Assembly: GCA_965603395.1 (NCBI GenBank)
Contig: CBFDCV010000007.1
Coordinates: 1 to 30,527 of the forward strand
Direction: 5' to 3'
DNA from: CAYSWS01 sp965603395
GTDB lineage: Bacteria; Patescibacteriota; WWE3; UBA101185; UBA10185
Length of the DNA stretch: 30,527 nt
Both the position numbers and the translations under genes were made by a program. Under the pieces are notes generated by a model. That model worked only from the letters and a program-made list of their open reading frames with translations. It was not told the origin of the DNA and made no database searches. Of the stretch, positions 22,056 through 30,527 are shown one piece after another. Every line of letters begins with the position of its first letter. Position 1 is the first letter of the stretch.

Positions 22056-25000
22056 CGATGTCTACCATAAAACTAGTTGGAGGAGTGCCGCCTCTATACT
22101 GAGTTAAGGCAGCGATAACATCTCCTTCGGGAACTGATGAACAACTTCCACCATAGCTGTATGACAACATTTTTGCAGCTCCATAGGCTGCATCTATAAA
22201 ATTACATTTGCTGTAAACTAAAGTGCTACCATCAGTAGGGCTCACTCTGCTTGGGTGGTGTCCGCCATCCAACACGGCATCATCAAACCATGTAGTAATT
22301 AAACCAAAAGGTCCTTGGGCACCTGTTACCATATCATTACAATGAGGCATCCTGGCTGACCAAGGCTCGCTGTATGAAGCAATGCTTCTGTCATCCCAGT
22401 CCATCCTAGTAAACCATCCACCTTCTCCTTGTATAGCGGCTAACAATAGAGATCCGGGAACCCCTGAACGGGCTCCGGCAGCTCCCAGTATTCTCTGAGC
22501 TAACGGTCCAATTGTTATTTCAAGAGGACAGCTGCCTGATGTGTTTGCATTACACTGACCTCCGTCCAAACTATCCAGATCAATGGGACCCGGAGGTTCT
22601 ATTGCATAACACCAAGCGTTTGGATCAAAGTAGTTACAGTTTGGATACATGGGCGGGAAGGGCTCAGTCATAGTACCGGGCCTCTCCGGGTGGCTTATTA
22701 TTTTCAATAGACCTACAGTAGCTCCTGTTCCAAAACCCTGGGATAGTTCTCCGGCAGTGGTTCTATGTACCGAACCATACTCTCCGCCCTGCATTTGGCC
22801 TGAGGAATCATAGCCACCATCATCAGCATCATTGTGGTTGATATCATTAGTAGTGGCATAGTCAACAAAACTTGCCTTATTAAACTCAGTTCTGTCTTCT
22901 ATAGGACTTAGTAAGGCTAGCGCCGTGTAGTTTGCACTCTTTGATACACGTTCTGTGTTTTTTTGTGTCTCATCCCAGAACGGCTCTTGTATTATTCTTG
23001 TCATGTGGTCTTTGTAAATATCTCCGGGCTCTGTCATGGGGCCTGCTTTTTGTAAATCACAGTTTCTCTCCGAGCTGTGCTGGTCAGGAAAACCAGGGGC
23101 TGGAAGATCGCTTGGATTCCGTGGCTCTCTTTCCCATGTGTCTTCTTGCTCAACCAAACATAACTCATATTCTGACCAAAGCTGTCCATATCTCCAAATA
23201 TCCGGCGTTGTTCGGCATACGCGCTTATTTTCAATAATTCTAGTTTCTATATCTCCATCACCATTCCAATCCCAACATATATCTGTTTCTTCCGATCTAA
23301 AACCTGTAGGGGAGGTTGGATCAAATATAAGTCTCCATAAAAACTCGTCACATGTTCTGGTTTTTTCCCAAACCTGGCACCTCTCCAACTTACACGTTCT
23401 TAGCTCTCCTGTTATACCCGGCCAAGTACCGTCATAAGGAGCGCCTGTGTGACTTATCAATGCAGGGCTTGCGCCTGAAATCAAACCATAAGTAGTTCCC
23501 CAATCCTGGGGTCTCCCCGGCCACTTATAACAAAAACCCCCTAAAGGCACGTCCGCCCAGGGGTAACAACTTGAATTTCCCGGATAATCGCCGATTCCAT
23601 AAGGCGGAAAGTGGCTATCAAACGTATCCTCCGCTAAGCAGTACTTGGCATTCATGTAAGAATAGGCGCCATTAAAAGTGAAGTTATCAATTCTTTCTGC
23701 AAAAGATTTGTAATCATTATCAGAACCTCTTGAGATCACCGTTGTCACAATTGCGTTTATACTTTCTAAATCAAGAAGCTGCAGCACGCCTCCCCCACTT
23801 GCAAACCTCTGCAGCGTATCAAATATATCCCTACCAATGTAGGAAACTCTGTTCAGATGCATATCTCTATTTACACCCCACTCTGTCGCGTATGTAGCTG
23901 TAGCAGCACTCTCATCTCCCTCGACAGGATCGTGGTCTTCCTCCACACCTTTAAAGACGTTGTTGACAACAGTAATTGCCTCGGTCAACGCATCAGAAAT
24001 TATAAAAGAACCATTTATTGCTGCGTTCACTCCAGAGATTGAGCACAAACTTTTAATATCCCCACCCGCGTCCCATATAATAGAACTTGCCTCGTAGTTA
24101 TAATCTCCTTCTAAAGCATCTGCAAAACTAACAAATCTATTAACCATAACTCCATCAGTATTACCTTCGCCCTCATTTGCTATCCTGATGGCCGTCATGC
24201 CTGAATTATTTTTGTGAGCGGTGGCATCTTCGTAGTTAACATAATGCCCTCCCTCATGTGGTATTTCTGCCTCCGTAGCTACTGCTTCCCATGGCTCACT
24301 TCTGGGAACGCTACCATAAGCATCACCAATGGTTTCTGAAGTCTTTGGTTTTTTTACTCCACCGGTCATAATGAAATATTGCGGCATGTAGTAATCAGAA
24401 GACAGTTTGTATCTACATCCGGAAGTTCCGGGCTCACAAGATTCTGTGGTATTAGGTGGCTGAATTTCTGCTATTGTTACGTCCCCTAAAGTTGGATGCC
24501 TGCACACAACATCGTCCAAAGGCCTTTCCTCTGTCATTACTAGTTCCTCCCAAGTCATGGGAGAAGCCAATCTTGATCCAAAACTTAAAGAGGTATGAAT
24601 ATTTCGTATCGGGTTTCCTAAAGTCTCATTACACGTGGCTAATGCCGCACAAGGAATTGGTTGATCTTCTTCTGTGTCCTCATAATATCTTAGGTGTACC
24701 TTACCTATACAATCGCCAAACATAAGGTGATTATATTGGGCAAATGCTCTTGGATCTTGCATCTCTCTTTGAAAGGAGGTTCTAGTTTCCCATACACGTA
24801 CTTGTTCGTGCTCCAGCTCTAATGTTGGGATATCATATCTGAATGGAATGGTTAGCTCGTCAGGATCATCTAATGGGTTTCCATCATCTCTATCAATTTC
24901 TCCATCACCGTCCATATCAGGGTCAAAGTTACATTTTTCTTGAACAGAGTCAAACCCATCTACAAGCCACCCTCCTGCTAATGTGTATTGTCTTCTTAAA

Positions 25001-25797
25001 TTATTGGTTCTGTCATACTCGATTAAGCAATCTTTCTCCCATAAAGCCCCGGGATGACCGCCTATTAATCCTGCTATATCTCCATCCCTATCATTAAACC
25101 TGATATCCCCGCCCTTCTCCCCAATAGTGGTACTCATAAACTCGTGCTCAGGTTCCTCAAATCCGGCGTTTTGGTTCACCTCATCCTCGTAGGTTGACCG
25201 ACAACCTAAGAATTCTTCTCTTTGAGCAAAATCTATCACATCCTCCTCCTCACCATCCTGCCTCAGGGTCTGATACTCATATTCTCCGGAACAATCTATA
25301 TCCGCATCCAGACTTGTAATGCTTCTCACAGATGACACAATCTTAATATCCGCTATAGTCCCCTCGCAGCTAAAAATTACATAAACCAGGTTTCCGGGAT
25401 TTAGTCTTCTCATCAAACAGTGGTATTTTCCTTCAACATCACTAGTTACGCACTCTAAGAATTTGTTTTCCAGTTTACCAAAAATCTTTCCCGTGGAGAC
25501 ATCCGGAGTATTTTCATAAATGGAAACTGTCACACCGCTCACAGGCTCTCTGGTAGACCAAGCGGGGTGGCTTGTACCGTCTTCTAGATCAATGCTGCCA
25601 GCTGTTAGGTTGGCGTCGCTTACCAAACCACAAACAGAGGCCAAGGAAGGTTCAGGAGGACAGGGACACCAAGTTCCTTTTATAAAACCCTCGTCATCAC
25701 AGACGTCTTGGGCGTATACGTTATTAGAATTAAAAAGGGATACCAAAACAAGAACAAAAGCAACCGTCAAAGTTTTTATTAGTTTCCTTGATGTCAT
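22033..25797 (-). CDS. Large secreted protein with lytic-transglycosylase-like C-terminal domain
   Basis: A 1254-residue exported protein. The signal peptide (1-30) ends VYA-QD. Residues about 57-160 look like a Cna-B/prealbumin-type beta sandwich (VSGVTVSIYENT, SDVEGKYHC). DPDMDGDGEIDRDDG near residue 292-306 and DWNGDGDIETR further on are calcium-binding-loop-like (DxDxDG). The middle 700 residues are cysteine- and tryptophan-rich and unassigned. The last about 160 residues resemble a soluble lytic transglycosylase/lysozyme fold: SGVPGSLLLAAIQGEGGW with candidate catalytic Glu1125, then GPFGLITTWFDD and a helix with YGAAKMLS. That would be the VirB1-like wall-opening function beside a VirB6-like channel. 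A start 42 bases upstream is in frame but lies inside the upstream gene and spoils the signal peptide. Confidence 0.7.
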   Translation of the reverse strand: MTSRKLIKTLTVAFVLVLVSLFNSNNVYAQDVCDDEGFIKGTWCPCPPEPSLASVCGLVSDANLTAGSIDLEDGTSHPAWSTREPVSGVTVSIYENTPDVSTGKIFGKLENKFLECVTSDVEGKYHCLMRRLNPGNLVYVIFSCEGTIADIKIVSSVRSITSLDADIDCSGEYEYQTLRQDGEEEDVIDFAQREEFLGCRSTYEDEVNQNAGFEEPEHEFMSTTIGEKGGDIRFNDRDGDIAGLIGGHPGALWEKDCLIEYDRTNNLRRQYTLAGGWLVDGFDSVQEKCNFDPDMDGDGEIDRDDGNPLDDPDELTIPFRYDIPTLELEHEQVRVWETRTSFQREMQDPRAFAQYNHLMFGDCIGKVHLRYYEDTEEDQPIPCAALATCNETLGNPIRNIHTSLSFGSRLASPMTWEELVMTEERPLDDVVCRHPTLGDVTIAEIQPPNTTESCEPGTSGCRYKLSSDYYMPQYFIMTGGVKKPKTSETIGDAYGSVPRSEPWEAVATEAEIPHEGGHYVNYEDATAHKNNSGMTAIRIANEGEGNTDGVMVNRFVSFADALEGDYNYEASSIIWDAGGDIKSLCSISGVNAAINGSFIISDALTEAITVVNNVFKGVEEDHDPVEGDESAATATYATEWGVNRDMHLNRVSYIGRDIFDTLQRFASGGGVLQLLDLESINAIVTTVISRGSDNDYKSFAERIDNFTFNGAYSYMNAKYCLAEDTFDSHFPPYGIGDYPGNSSCYPWADVPLGGFCYKWPGRPQDWGTTYGLISGASPALISHTGAPYDGTWPGITGELRTCKLERCQVWEKTRTCDEFLWRLIFDPTSPTGFRSEETDICWDWNGDGDIETRIIENKRVCRTTPDIWRYGQLWSEYELCLVEQEDTWEREPRNPSDLPAPGFPDQHSSERNCDLQKAGPMTEPGDIYKDHMTRIIQEPFWDETQKNTERVSKSANYTALALLSPIEDRTEFNKASFVDYATTNDINHNDADDGGYDSSGQMQGGEYGSVHRTTAGELSQGFGTGATVGLLKIISHPERPGTMTEPFPPMYPNCNYFDPNAWCYAIEPPGPIDLDSLDGGQCNANTSGSCPLEITIGPLAQRILGAAGARSGVPGSLLLAAIQGEGGWFTRMDWDDRSIASYSEPWSARMPHCNDMVTGAQGPFGLITTWFDDAVLDGGHHPSRVSPTDGSTLVYSKCNFIDAAYGAAKMLSYSYGGSCSSVPEGDVIAALTQYRGGTPPTSFMVDIALHCRGN

Positions 25798-25805
25798 AAC
25801 AAAGC

Positions 25806-25811
25806 ATTTTA
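25806..25811 (-). promoter_or_regulatory. -10 box of the 1254-residue protein gene
   Basis: TAAAAT on the - strand ends 9 nt before ATG 25797, near the stop codon of the VirB6-like gene. Supports the shorter start and a near-leaderless transcript. Confidence 0.5.
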
Positions 25812-25816
25812 TGTAA

Positions 25817-27232
25817 TTACTTCTTCTTCTTTTTATCACCTATAATAAAGCCTTCAACAGCTTTATCAGCCTTTAATGCTGTAAACATAGTAAAGATGGT
25901 CATAAGAGGAAGCAGTACCAGCGTCATTACTCTGGACGATGCAGCTCTGAAGAAAGATATACCTACTTCAGCTATATTGACCGTGTCCGAGGGGGGAACA
26001 ATCAATGTAAACAGATTATCGACATTCAAGAAAGGGGCCACCAGAATGTACCAAGCTAAACCGATTAAGAAAAACATAGCCGGTATGGCTAAGACTCTAG
26101 CTATCATCTGTTTAAACCAATCCTGTATCATGTGTTCTTGCCCCGGTATGGCCGACATGGCAAATTGAAGGGGAGCAAGTATTATAGCCAGCAAGATCTT
26201 GAGGTTAATCAGTATTACTTTCACCAATACCACAAACATGGCTATGATGGTTAACGCCCCTAGCATTGCTCCGGTCAGTAAAGCAATCATTCCCTGACCG
26301 CCGAATGTTGTTATGTATAAAGTCATCACCATTACCAAGGTATTCATATCTGCCAGTGAACCGACTGTATCTAAAATTGTGGCAAAAAACAGCCTCATTA
26401 CTATTACTGAAAGCGGTATTACCATGGAGGCAAAAATTGCGCCAATGGGATAACTGAACGTGATCAGTAGTAAACTTATAACTACCCTTGGCATAGCTGT
26501 TTGTACTGTTACTACTGTTTGAGGATTTATTCTTTTCCTGGTAATAATCAGTATCCCAATCACCAACATTATTACAGACATCATGGCATAGGCAATATTC
26601 CTGGTTTTTTCCCACAGGGTTAGGGCCAACTCCAATCCCCAAGTATTGTAGCTCACTTGTGCATACGCAGTATTTCCAATAACAGGTATTTTTTGTAGAT
26701 TGTGTTTGTAGTAATAAGCTAAACTAACAGGGAGCTTTTCCTTGGAAAGGCTATCATAGGCGTATTTTGTAACACCCATCATGCTTCCTGCTACCCTGGA
26801 TCCATAAAGACTGTTATTAAAATCACAACCAATTGTGGGCTCTTCTGCAGTAGCGTCTGCGATCACCGTATCGTTTATGAGCACCCCTTGTCCCCTTAAG
26901 GCAGCTAGTTGTGTTGGATCAGTAATCCTCTGACCTATCCAATAAGCTCCGCAAGTACCCACCTGGTCAGGATTAGCATTAAACAAAATAGTATAAGGTA
27001 CATTAATGATAGAGGCGGTAAAAGCATCAAGAATTGTTCTGGGAATAGCTACGATTTCTTCGACGATTTTGTTTTTACAATAAGTGAGAGAGCCAAACTT
27101 AATGATAGATAAAATGTTGCAAGGACTTTGTGCATGAGCTTTAGGAATAATCCCAAAAATTGACACAAGAAAGACGCTGGCTACCAATACTAGTTTTATA
27201 AATTTTTGTCTGAACAGTGCTTCCTTTCTCAT
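25817..27232 (-). CDS. VirB6/TrbL-like polytopic membrane protein of a type IV secretion-like system
   Basis: A 471-residue protein with a signal peptide ending AHA-QS (about residue 35), an extracytoplasmic part of about 180 residues with several cysteines, then at least six membrane helices. The segment LKILLAIILAPLQFAMSAIPG, followed by EHMIQDWFKQMIARVLAIPA, has the arrangement seen in VirB6/TrbL-like inner-membrane channel proteins of Patescibacteria: an APxQ helix, a short loop with Gly-Pro, an amphipathic W-F-K helix and another membrane helix. The C-terminus is lysine-rich (GDKKKKK). It is followed by the transglycosylase-like protein gene and is divergent from the metallopeptidase-like gene, all sharing one control region. 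VirB4, VirD4 and pilin genes would be expected beyond the right edge. Confidence 0.7.
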   Translation of the reverse strand: MRKEALFRQKFIKLVLVASVFLVSIFGIIPKAHAQSPCNILSIIKFGSLTYCKNKIVEEIVAIPRTILDAFTASIINVPYTILFNANPDQVGTCGAYWIGQRITDPTQLAALRGQGVLINDTVIADATAEEPTIGCDFNNSLYGSRVAGSMMGVTKYAYDSLSKEKLPVSLAYYYKHNLQKIPVIGNTAYAQVSYNTWGLELALTLWEKTRNIAYAMMSVIMLVIGILIITRKRINPQTVVTVQTAMPRVVISLLLITFSYPIGAIFASMVIPLSVIVMRLFFATILDTVGSLADMNTLVMVMTLYITTFGGQGMIALLTGAMLGALTIIAMFVVLVKVILINLKILLAIILAPLQFAMSAIPGQEHMIQDWFKQMIARVLAIPAMFFLIGLAWYILVAPFLNVDNLFTLIVPPSDTVNIAEVGISFFRAASSRVMTLVLLPLMTIFTMFTALKADKAVEGFIIGDKKKKK

Positions 27233-27238
27233 AGCTCA

Positions 27239-27253
27239 AATCTATTATAAAAT
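27239..27253. promoter_or_regulatory. Overlapping divergent promoters of the secretion locus
   Basis: The 27-base gap between the two divergent ATGs holds both promoters. On the + strand TAAAAT (27248-27253) ends 7 nt before ATG 27260. On the - strand TAGATT (27239-27244) ends 7 nt before ATG 27232, and a perfect TATAAT (27244-27249) lies 12 nt away. The two directions compete for the same bases. Confidence 0.65.
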
Positions 27254-27259
27254 AAACAC

Positions 27260-30200
27260 ATGCCTGACTCAAACCCTTTATATAATTTGCTCGGGGGTTA
27301 TTACCCGGGAGATCCTATACCTAGGAAGAGGCACTACGGTGATTATCCTTCTCCTCTGGAGTTTAATTCTGATACGTGGATTAACAATTACCTATATGGA
27401 CTCAATAAAGAGCTTAGTAAATTAAGTGTAAAAGAACAGGCAAGAAATCTTTTTATTGACGATGTTGCCCGACAACTAAGAGCACGGGCCACTCCTAAAG
27501 AAGCCACTTATGACCCCATGAGGGCCATAGAGCTTGGTGATGAGGAAGATGTGGCAGGGGTACAGGTTGGTATAGACATAAATCCTGTTAAGTGGGTCCA
27601 AGATCCCGGAGAGATGCTTCAGAAAACAGGTAAACAATGGTTTAACGATTTTGTTAATTGGTCCGATTTCAGCTCTTATGTAGAAAGAGAAAAACTATGG
27701 AAGCCTCTTTTAGAGGGCAAAGAAGTGTCCCCAATTGTGGGATATGCTTATGGAGATCATCTGGAAGGAGATACGCCTGCGGGAGGCCCCATGCCCTTCC
27801 AACTTTACGGACTTGAATTAACCACCCCTGAGCAACAAACTTTCTATGATACACCCGGAGATAAAAAAGGAATCAAGCTGGATAGGGAAGTGGACCTTTT
27901 TCAGGAAAGCGGAATGGGGTTTAAAAAATTCACTAGATCTGCCAGAGCGTCCGCAGCTAGAGATACTAGCTTTGCCAAATTTACAAACCAAGCGGCCATT
28001 GCTTCTTCTTCAGAATTAATTAATCTTCTTCAGACAGGTCAAATAACAGACCCCCAACATAAAACAGAGATAAAATCATATCTTCATAGAGCCAGAGCAC
28101 TTCGTACAGCCAACGCTTTAAACGGCCGCGGTGATAAAAACTACATATTTGCTAAAGAAGGTGAGTTTGCAGAATTTGGCTCCGGTGTTGGTAGCGGTCT
28201 GGCAGCCCTCTCAAGCGACTTAGGGAAATATACTTTTGGCAGAGCAAATGAGAAACGTGTTGGTAGTACGTATAAAAAAATCTTCGGCGATGAAGAAACA
28301 GGTAACATAGGAAGTTTAGGTGAAGCTAAGAAAGTATTAGAAGAAGCCGATAAACACTTTGAAAGCTTAGGGGCAGTTGCCAAAGCAGAGTTTGAAAAAG
28401 ACACAAAACCATTGAGATCTCTATTAAAAGACATAGAGGGACTAAAAGGCTCTGATATCAAAAGTAAACCGGGGGTTATAAATCTAAAAGGCAAGATCAA
28501 CTTAATACAAGCAAAGCACGCCAGCGCCGGGGCTTTTAAAGGCGGCGTCAACAACATGAACAGAAAGTTCTTGGAGAATCACTTTGTTAAAGGTCCTATG
28601 AGAAAGATTATCTCGGACCCTCAGAACTCTTCCATTGTGGGTACAAGAAATTTACTGAACGTTTCTGAAGAGGCTTTAAGATTTTACAAGCGAGAAGATT
28701 TTTACGATCTAATAAACATGCTTGAAAAAGACGGTGTAGTTGGAGTAGCGGCAGACGTCGTGTGGAACCTTGTTCGTAAGAGATTAAACGGATTTACTCC
28801 AGCCTCAGTTCTAGGGGAGCAACTTAAAAAAGTCCACTACTTTGGGCTGCTTTATGATGAGCGTTATGGGGAAGGAGATAACACCGGCTCTAAAACTATG
28901 AACAACATAATGAGTAAGGGACGTTTGTCAAAACTTTTTGATAACAAACACAGCGTAAATGTTGAACTGGATGGTGTGACTAAATCATTCTCTTTCGTAG
29001 GCCACAAAAATCTTAGGTTTGGCGCTGAACTATATGCCAGAAGAGGAGCAAAGGGCGCTCAGCATATTACACAACAAGACTTCGTGGACATGATTAACTT
29101 TAAAGAAAGAGGCTATGGGGAGTTGGTAAAGACGGGTAAAGCTTTAAGACACGGTCTTGAATACGAAAAAGCCCGCGCAAGTTCTGCCAGCTTACGGGAT
29201 TGGTTAAAAAGACACAATGACCAACTTGGTTTAGAGTTTGACAATATAGGCAAGCTGGTACAAAGCGAGGAAAACGCCAGAAAGTTGGAAGCGGTATTTA
29301 AATCCCTTATAAAATATGAAGGCGGTGGTAAAAGAGTAAGTATCTTCCAAAGCAAGGCGGGCTTAATGCAAAAGTTCTCTCAAACGTTAAGTTTATTGCA
29401 AGAAAAATTGTTTAAATCTAAGCTTGGAAAACTTTTGAGCGCTCCTGCTTACATGAGAGAGGTAGTATCCAAGGCGGCTTCAAAAACTGTTACTAAGGTA
29501 TTGGCTAAAGTGCTAAGCGGTATTGTGGTGGCAGGAACTGAGGGTATTGGAGCTACTATCTACCCCTATATAGAAAAGGTAATCCAGTATGTTTTAAATA
29601 AATTGGAAAACCTTGTTGGTAAGATAGGAAAAGCTTTATGGCATGCAGATGCAAATATAATAGACTCTTTTGTTGAGTCTAGTGCCCAAGCCCTCTACAA
29701 AGTATTTGGTTGTTGTGCTTTATCATTTGGCATGCCTATAGCTGTAGTTATGATCATTTTCATATTTCTCTTGTCTGCTATTACGCCGGTGGATCCTACT
29801 AGGGTAGCTGAGGGGCGTGAGGACTCTATAGATAGTAACTACACTTCATACGGGCCTTCAACTGCGTGCCCTCCAGGAGAGTGTCCAACAGTAAGCTCTG
29901 TGGATTGCTTCACATTAGTTGGAGACAACTGGCCTGCTAATGCACGTAGCGTTATTGAAAACGCGGCTCAGTACCTAGTTGACCATGGAGGTAGTTTTGT
30001 CGAAAACCTGTGTGCAGACTACAACGACCGACTAGAGGTTGTATGGGCAGGATCCAGAGTTGCCTGCGGACTGGCCAGTGCAAGCTACGGACAAATCCAG
30101 TTTGGTACTGGAGCCTGTTTCTCTTACGTCAGCGCCAGTCAAGCTAACTTCAACTGGCTATTTGCTCATGAAGCAGGTCATATGTACCATTTTGCTAACA

Positions 30201-30481
30201 GATCGTATATTGATGGCCTTATCGCCCAGGCCATAAGAGACGATGGGGATAGAACGCTCTCAACCTATAGAGGAGACAACAGAATTGAGTGTTCTGATAG
30301 CATGCATAAAATAATACCGGGGGATGGCCAGATGGAAGACTTTGCTGAGACAGTATCAAACTACATTATGTTCCACCATGGTTGTCCTGATACCTTTGGT
30401 TACGATAGCTGGCGGTCTTTTACTAACGACTTTGGCTATACAGCGCACTACAATCTAGCAAGGTTGTTATACGGAAATTAA
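27260..30481 (+). CDS. Large single-pass protein with extracytoplasmic HEAGH metallopeptidase-like domain
   Basis: A 1073-residue protein with no signal peptide. Residues 1-820 are soluble, charged and mostly helical, with no recognised domain; they should lie in the cytoplasm. A single membrane helix covers about 822-845 (MPIAVVMIIFIFLLSAITPV). The outer 228 residues contain ten or more cysteines and, at 968-976, AHEAGHMYH: the zinc motif HExxH with His970, Glu971 and His974. About 50 residues later MEDFAET (Glu1026, Glu1030) offers the third glutamate ligand of a gluzincin-type metallopeptidase. The gene is divergent from the VirB6-like gene and shares its promoter region, so it probably belongs to the same envelope machine. 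Substrate unknown; large cytoplasmic part suggests a scaffold or coupling role. Confidence 0.65.
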   Translation: MPDSNPLYNLLGGYYPGDPIPRKRHYGDYPSPLEFNSDTWINNYLYGLNKELSKLSVKEQARNLFIDDVARQLRARATPKEATYDPMRAIELGDEEDVAGVQVGIDINPVKWVQDPGEMLQKTGKQWFNDFVNWSDFSSYVEREKLWKPLLEGKEVSPIVGYAYGDHLEGDTPAGGPMPFQLYGLELTTPEQQTFYDTPGDKKGIKLDREVDLFQESGMGFKKFTRSARASAARDTSFAKFTNQAAIASSSELINLLQTGQITDPQHKTEIKSYLHRARALRTANALNGRGDKNYIFAKEGEFAEFGSGVGSGLAALSSDLGKYTFGRANEKRVGSTYKKIFGDEETGNIGSLGEAKKVLEEADKHFESLGAVAKAEFEKDTKPLRSLLKDIEGLKGSDIKSKPGVINLKGKINLIQAKHASAGAFKGGVNNMNRKFLENHFVKGPMRKIISDPQNSSIVGTRNLLNVSEEALRFYKREDFYDLINMLEKDGVVGVAADVVWNLVRKRLNGFTPASVLGEQLKKVHYFGLLYDERYGEGDNTGSKTMNNIMSKGRLSKLFDNKHSVNVELDGVTKSFSFVGHKNLRFGAELYARRGAKGAQHITQQDFVDMINFKERGYGELVKTGKALRHGLEYEKARASSASLRDWLKRHNDQLGLEFDNIGKLVQSEENARKLEAVFKSLIKYEGGGKRVSIFQSKAGLMQKFSQTLSLLQEKLFKSKLGKLLSAPAYMREVVSKAASKTVTKVLAKVLSGIVVAGTEGIGATIYPYIEKVIQYVLNKLENLVGKIGKALWHADANIIDSFVESSAQALYKVFGCCALSFGMPIAVVMIIFIFLLSAITPVDPTRVAEGREDSIDSNYTSYGPSTACPPGECPTVSSVDCFTLVGDNWPANARSVIENAAQYLVDHGGSFVENLCADYNDRLEVVWAGSRVACGLASASYGQIQFGTGACFSYVSASQANFNWLFAHEAGHMYHFANRSYIDGLIAQAIRDDGDRTLSTYRGDNRIECSDSMHKIIPGDGQMEDFAETVSNYIMFHHGCPDTFGYDSWRSFTNDFGYTAHYNLARLLYGN

Positions 30482-30520
30482 GCTGTAACACAGGATTTAT
30501 TGATATATCTTAAACACATC

Positions 30521-30527
30521 ATGAAGT
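30521..30527 (+). CDS. Possible start of the next gene (partial)
   Basis: ATGAAG at the right edge follows a TATATC/TATCTT stretch (30504-30511) that ends 10 nt upstream, resembling other near-leaderless starts here. Only two codons are present. Confidence 0.25.

Noticed and set aside
25798..25839. Upstream in-frame start for the 1254-residue protein
   Set aside because: It lies within the VirB6-like gene's last codons and puts 14 basic residues before a good signal peptide; ATG 25797 follows a -10 box.
26205..26642. A 145-residue frame on the - strand inside the VirB6-like gene
   Set aside because: It is a shadow of the membrane-helix codons, with Asn/Ser/His-rich composition and no start signal.
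1..30527. CRISPR arrays, insertion sequences or alternative genetic code
   Set aside because: No spaced direct-repeat array, transposase or terminal inverted repeat was seen, and genes end with all three stop codons including TGA.

Overview
The window looks like a piece of a small-genome bacterium of the Candidate Phyla Radiation (Patescibacteria), perhaps a Microgenomates-, Dojkabacteria- or WWE3-like lineage. The grounds are tight packing of short cistrons, many membrane-anchored or secreted proteins without close named relatives, a chromosomal VirB6/VirB1-like secretion locus, and almost no Shine-Dalgarno sites. TGA, TAG and TAA all act as stops, so the code is the standard bacterial one. 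The exact phylum cannot be settled from the sequence alone. Function names come from motif recognition, not database searches.

Layout. Bases 1-9.6 kb, + strand, hold a run of mostly cell-envelope genes: the end of a membrane protein, an S41 peptidase carrying a J-like domain, a MgtC/DUF4010 membrane protein, a small lipoprotein, two hypothetical membrane proteins, a GH1 glycosidase, a membrane-anchored clan GH-A glycosidase, a YbaK-type deacylase, a trypsin-fold protease and an ArmA/Rmt-like rRNA methyltransferase. Bases 9.6-12.5 kb hold glucose-6-phosphate isomerase overlapped by a GT-C glycosyltransferase. Bases 12.5-12.72 kb hold a candidate structured non-coding RNA with its own TTGACA promoter and a final T-run. 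Bases 12.7-22 kb are on the - strand: rpoD and dnaG, tRNA-Ser(GGA), a manC-like guanylyltransferase with a GT-C-like membrane protein, a cysteine-rich peptide, an Arg-Ala-Ser tRNA operon, a membrane PH-like protein, tRNA-Ser(GCT), comF, then tmRNA next to smpB. Bases 22-30.5 kb are the secretion/conjugation-like locus: a 1254-residue secreted protein ending in a lytic-transglycosylase-like domain and a VirB6/TrbL-like membrane protein on the - strand, divergent from a 1073-residue single-pass protein with an extracytoplasmic HEAGH metallopeptidase-like domain.

The most general signal is transcriptional. In about fourteen genes on both strands a -10 box (TATAAT-like, often with an upstream TG) ends 7-9 nt before the start codon, so the mRNA should begin at or within about two bases of the start codon. 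Cistrons without such a box mostly follow the previous stop by 1-3 nt or overlap it. The clear exception is the lipoprotein gene at 3103, which has a full -35/-10 promoter, a leader of nearly 40 nt and a GGAGG ribosome binding site.

The genes fit an envelope-centred biology: Pgi and ManC-like enzymes feed hexose phosphates and GDP-mannose, two GT-C proteins could transfer sugars to the cell surface, glycosidases and proteases work on surface polymers, and the secretion locus combines a membrane channel, a wall-cutting enzyme and a peptidase.
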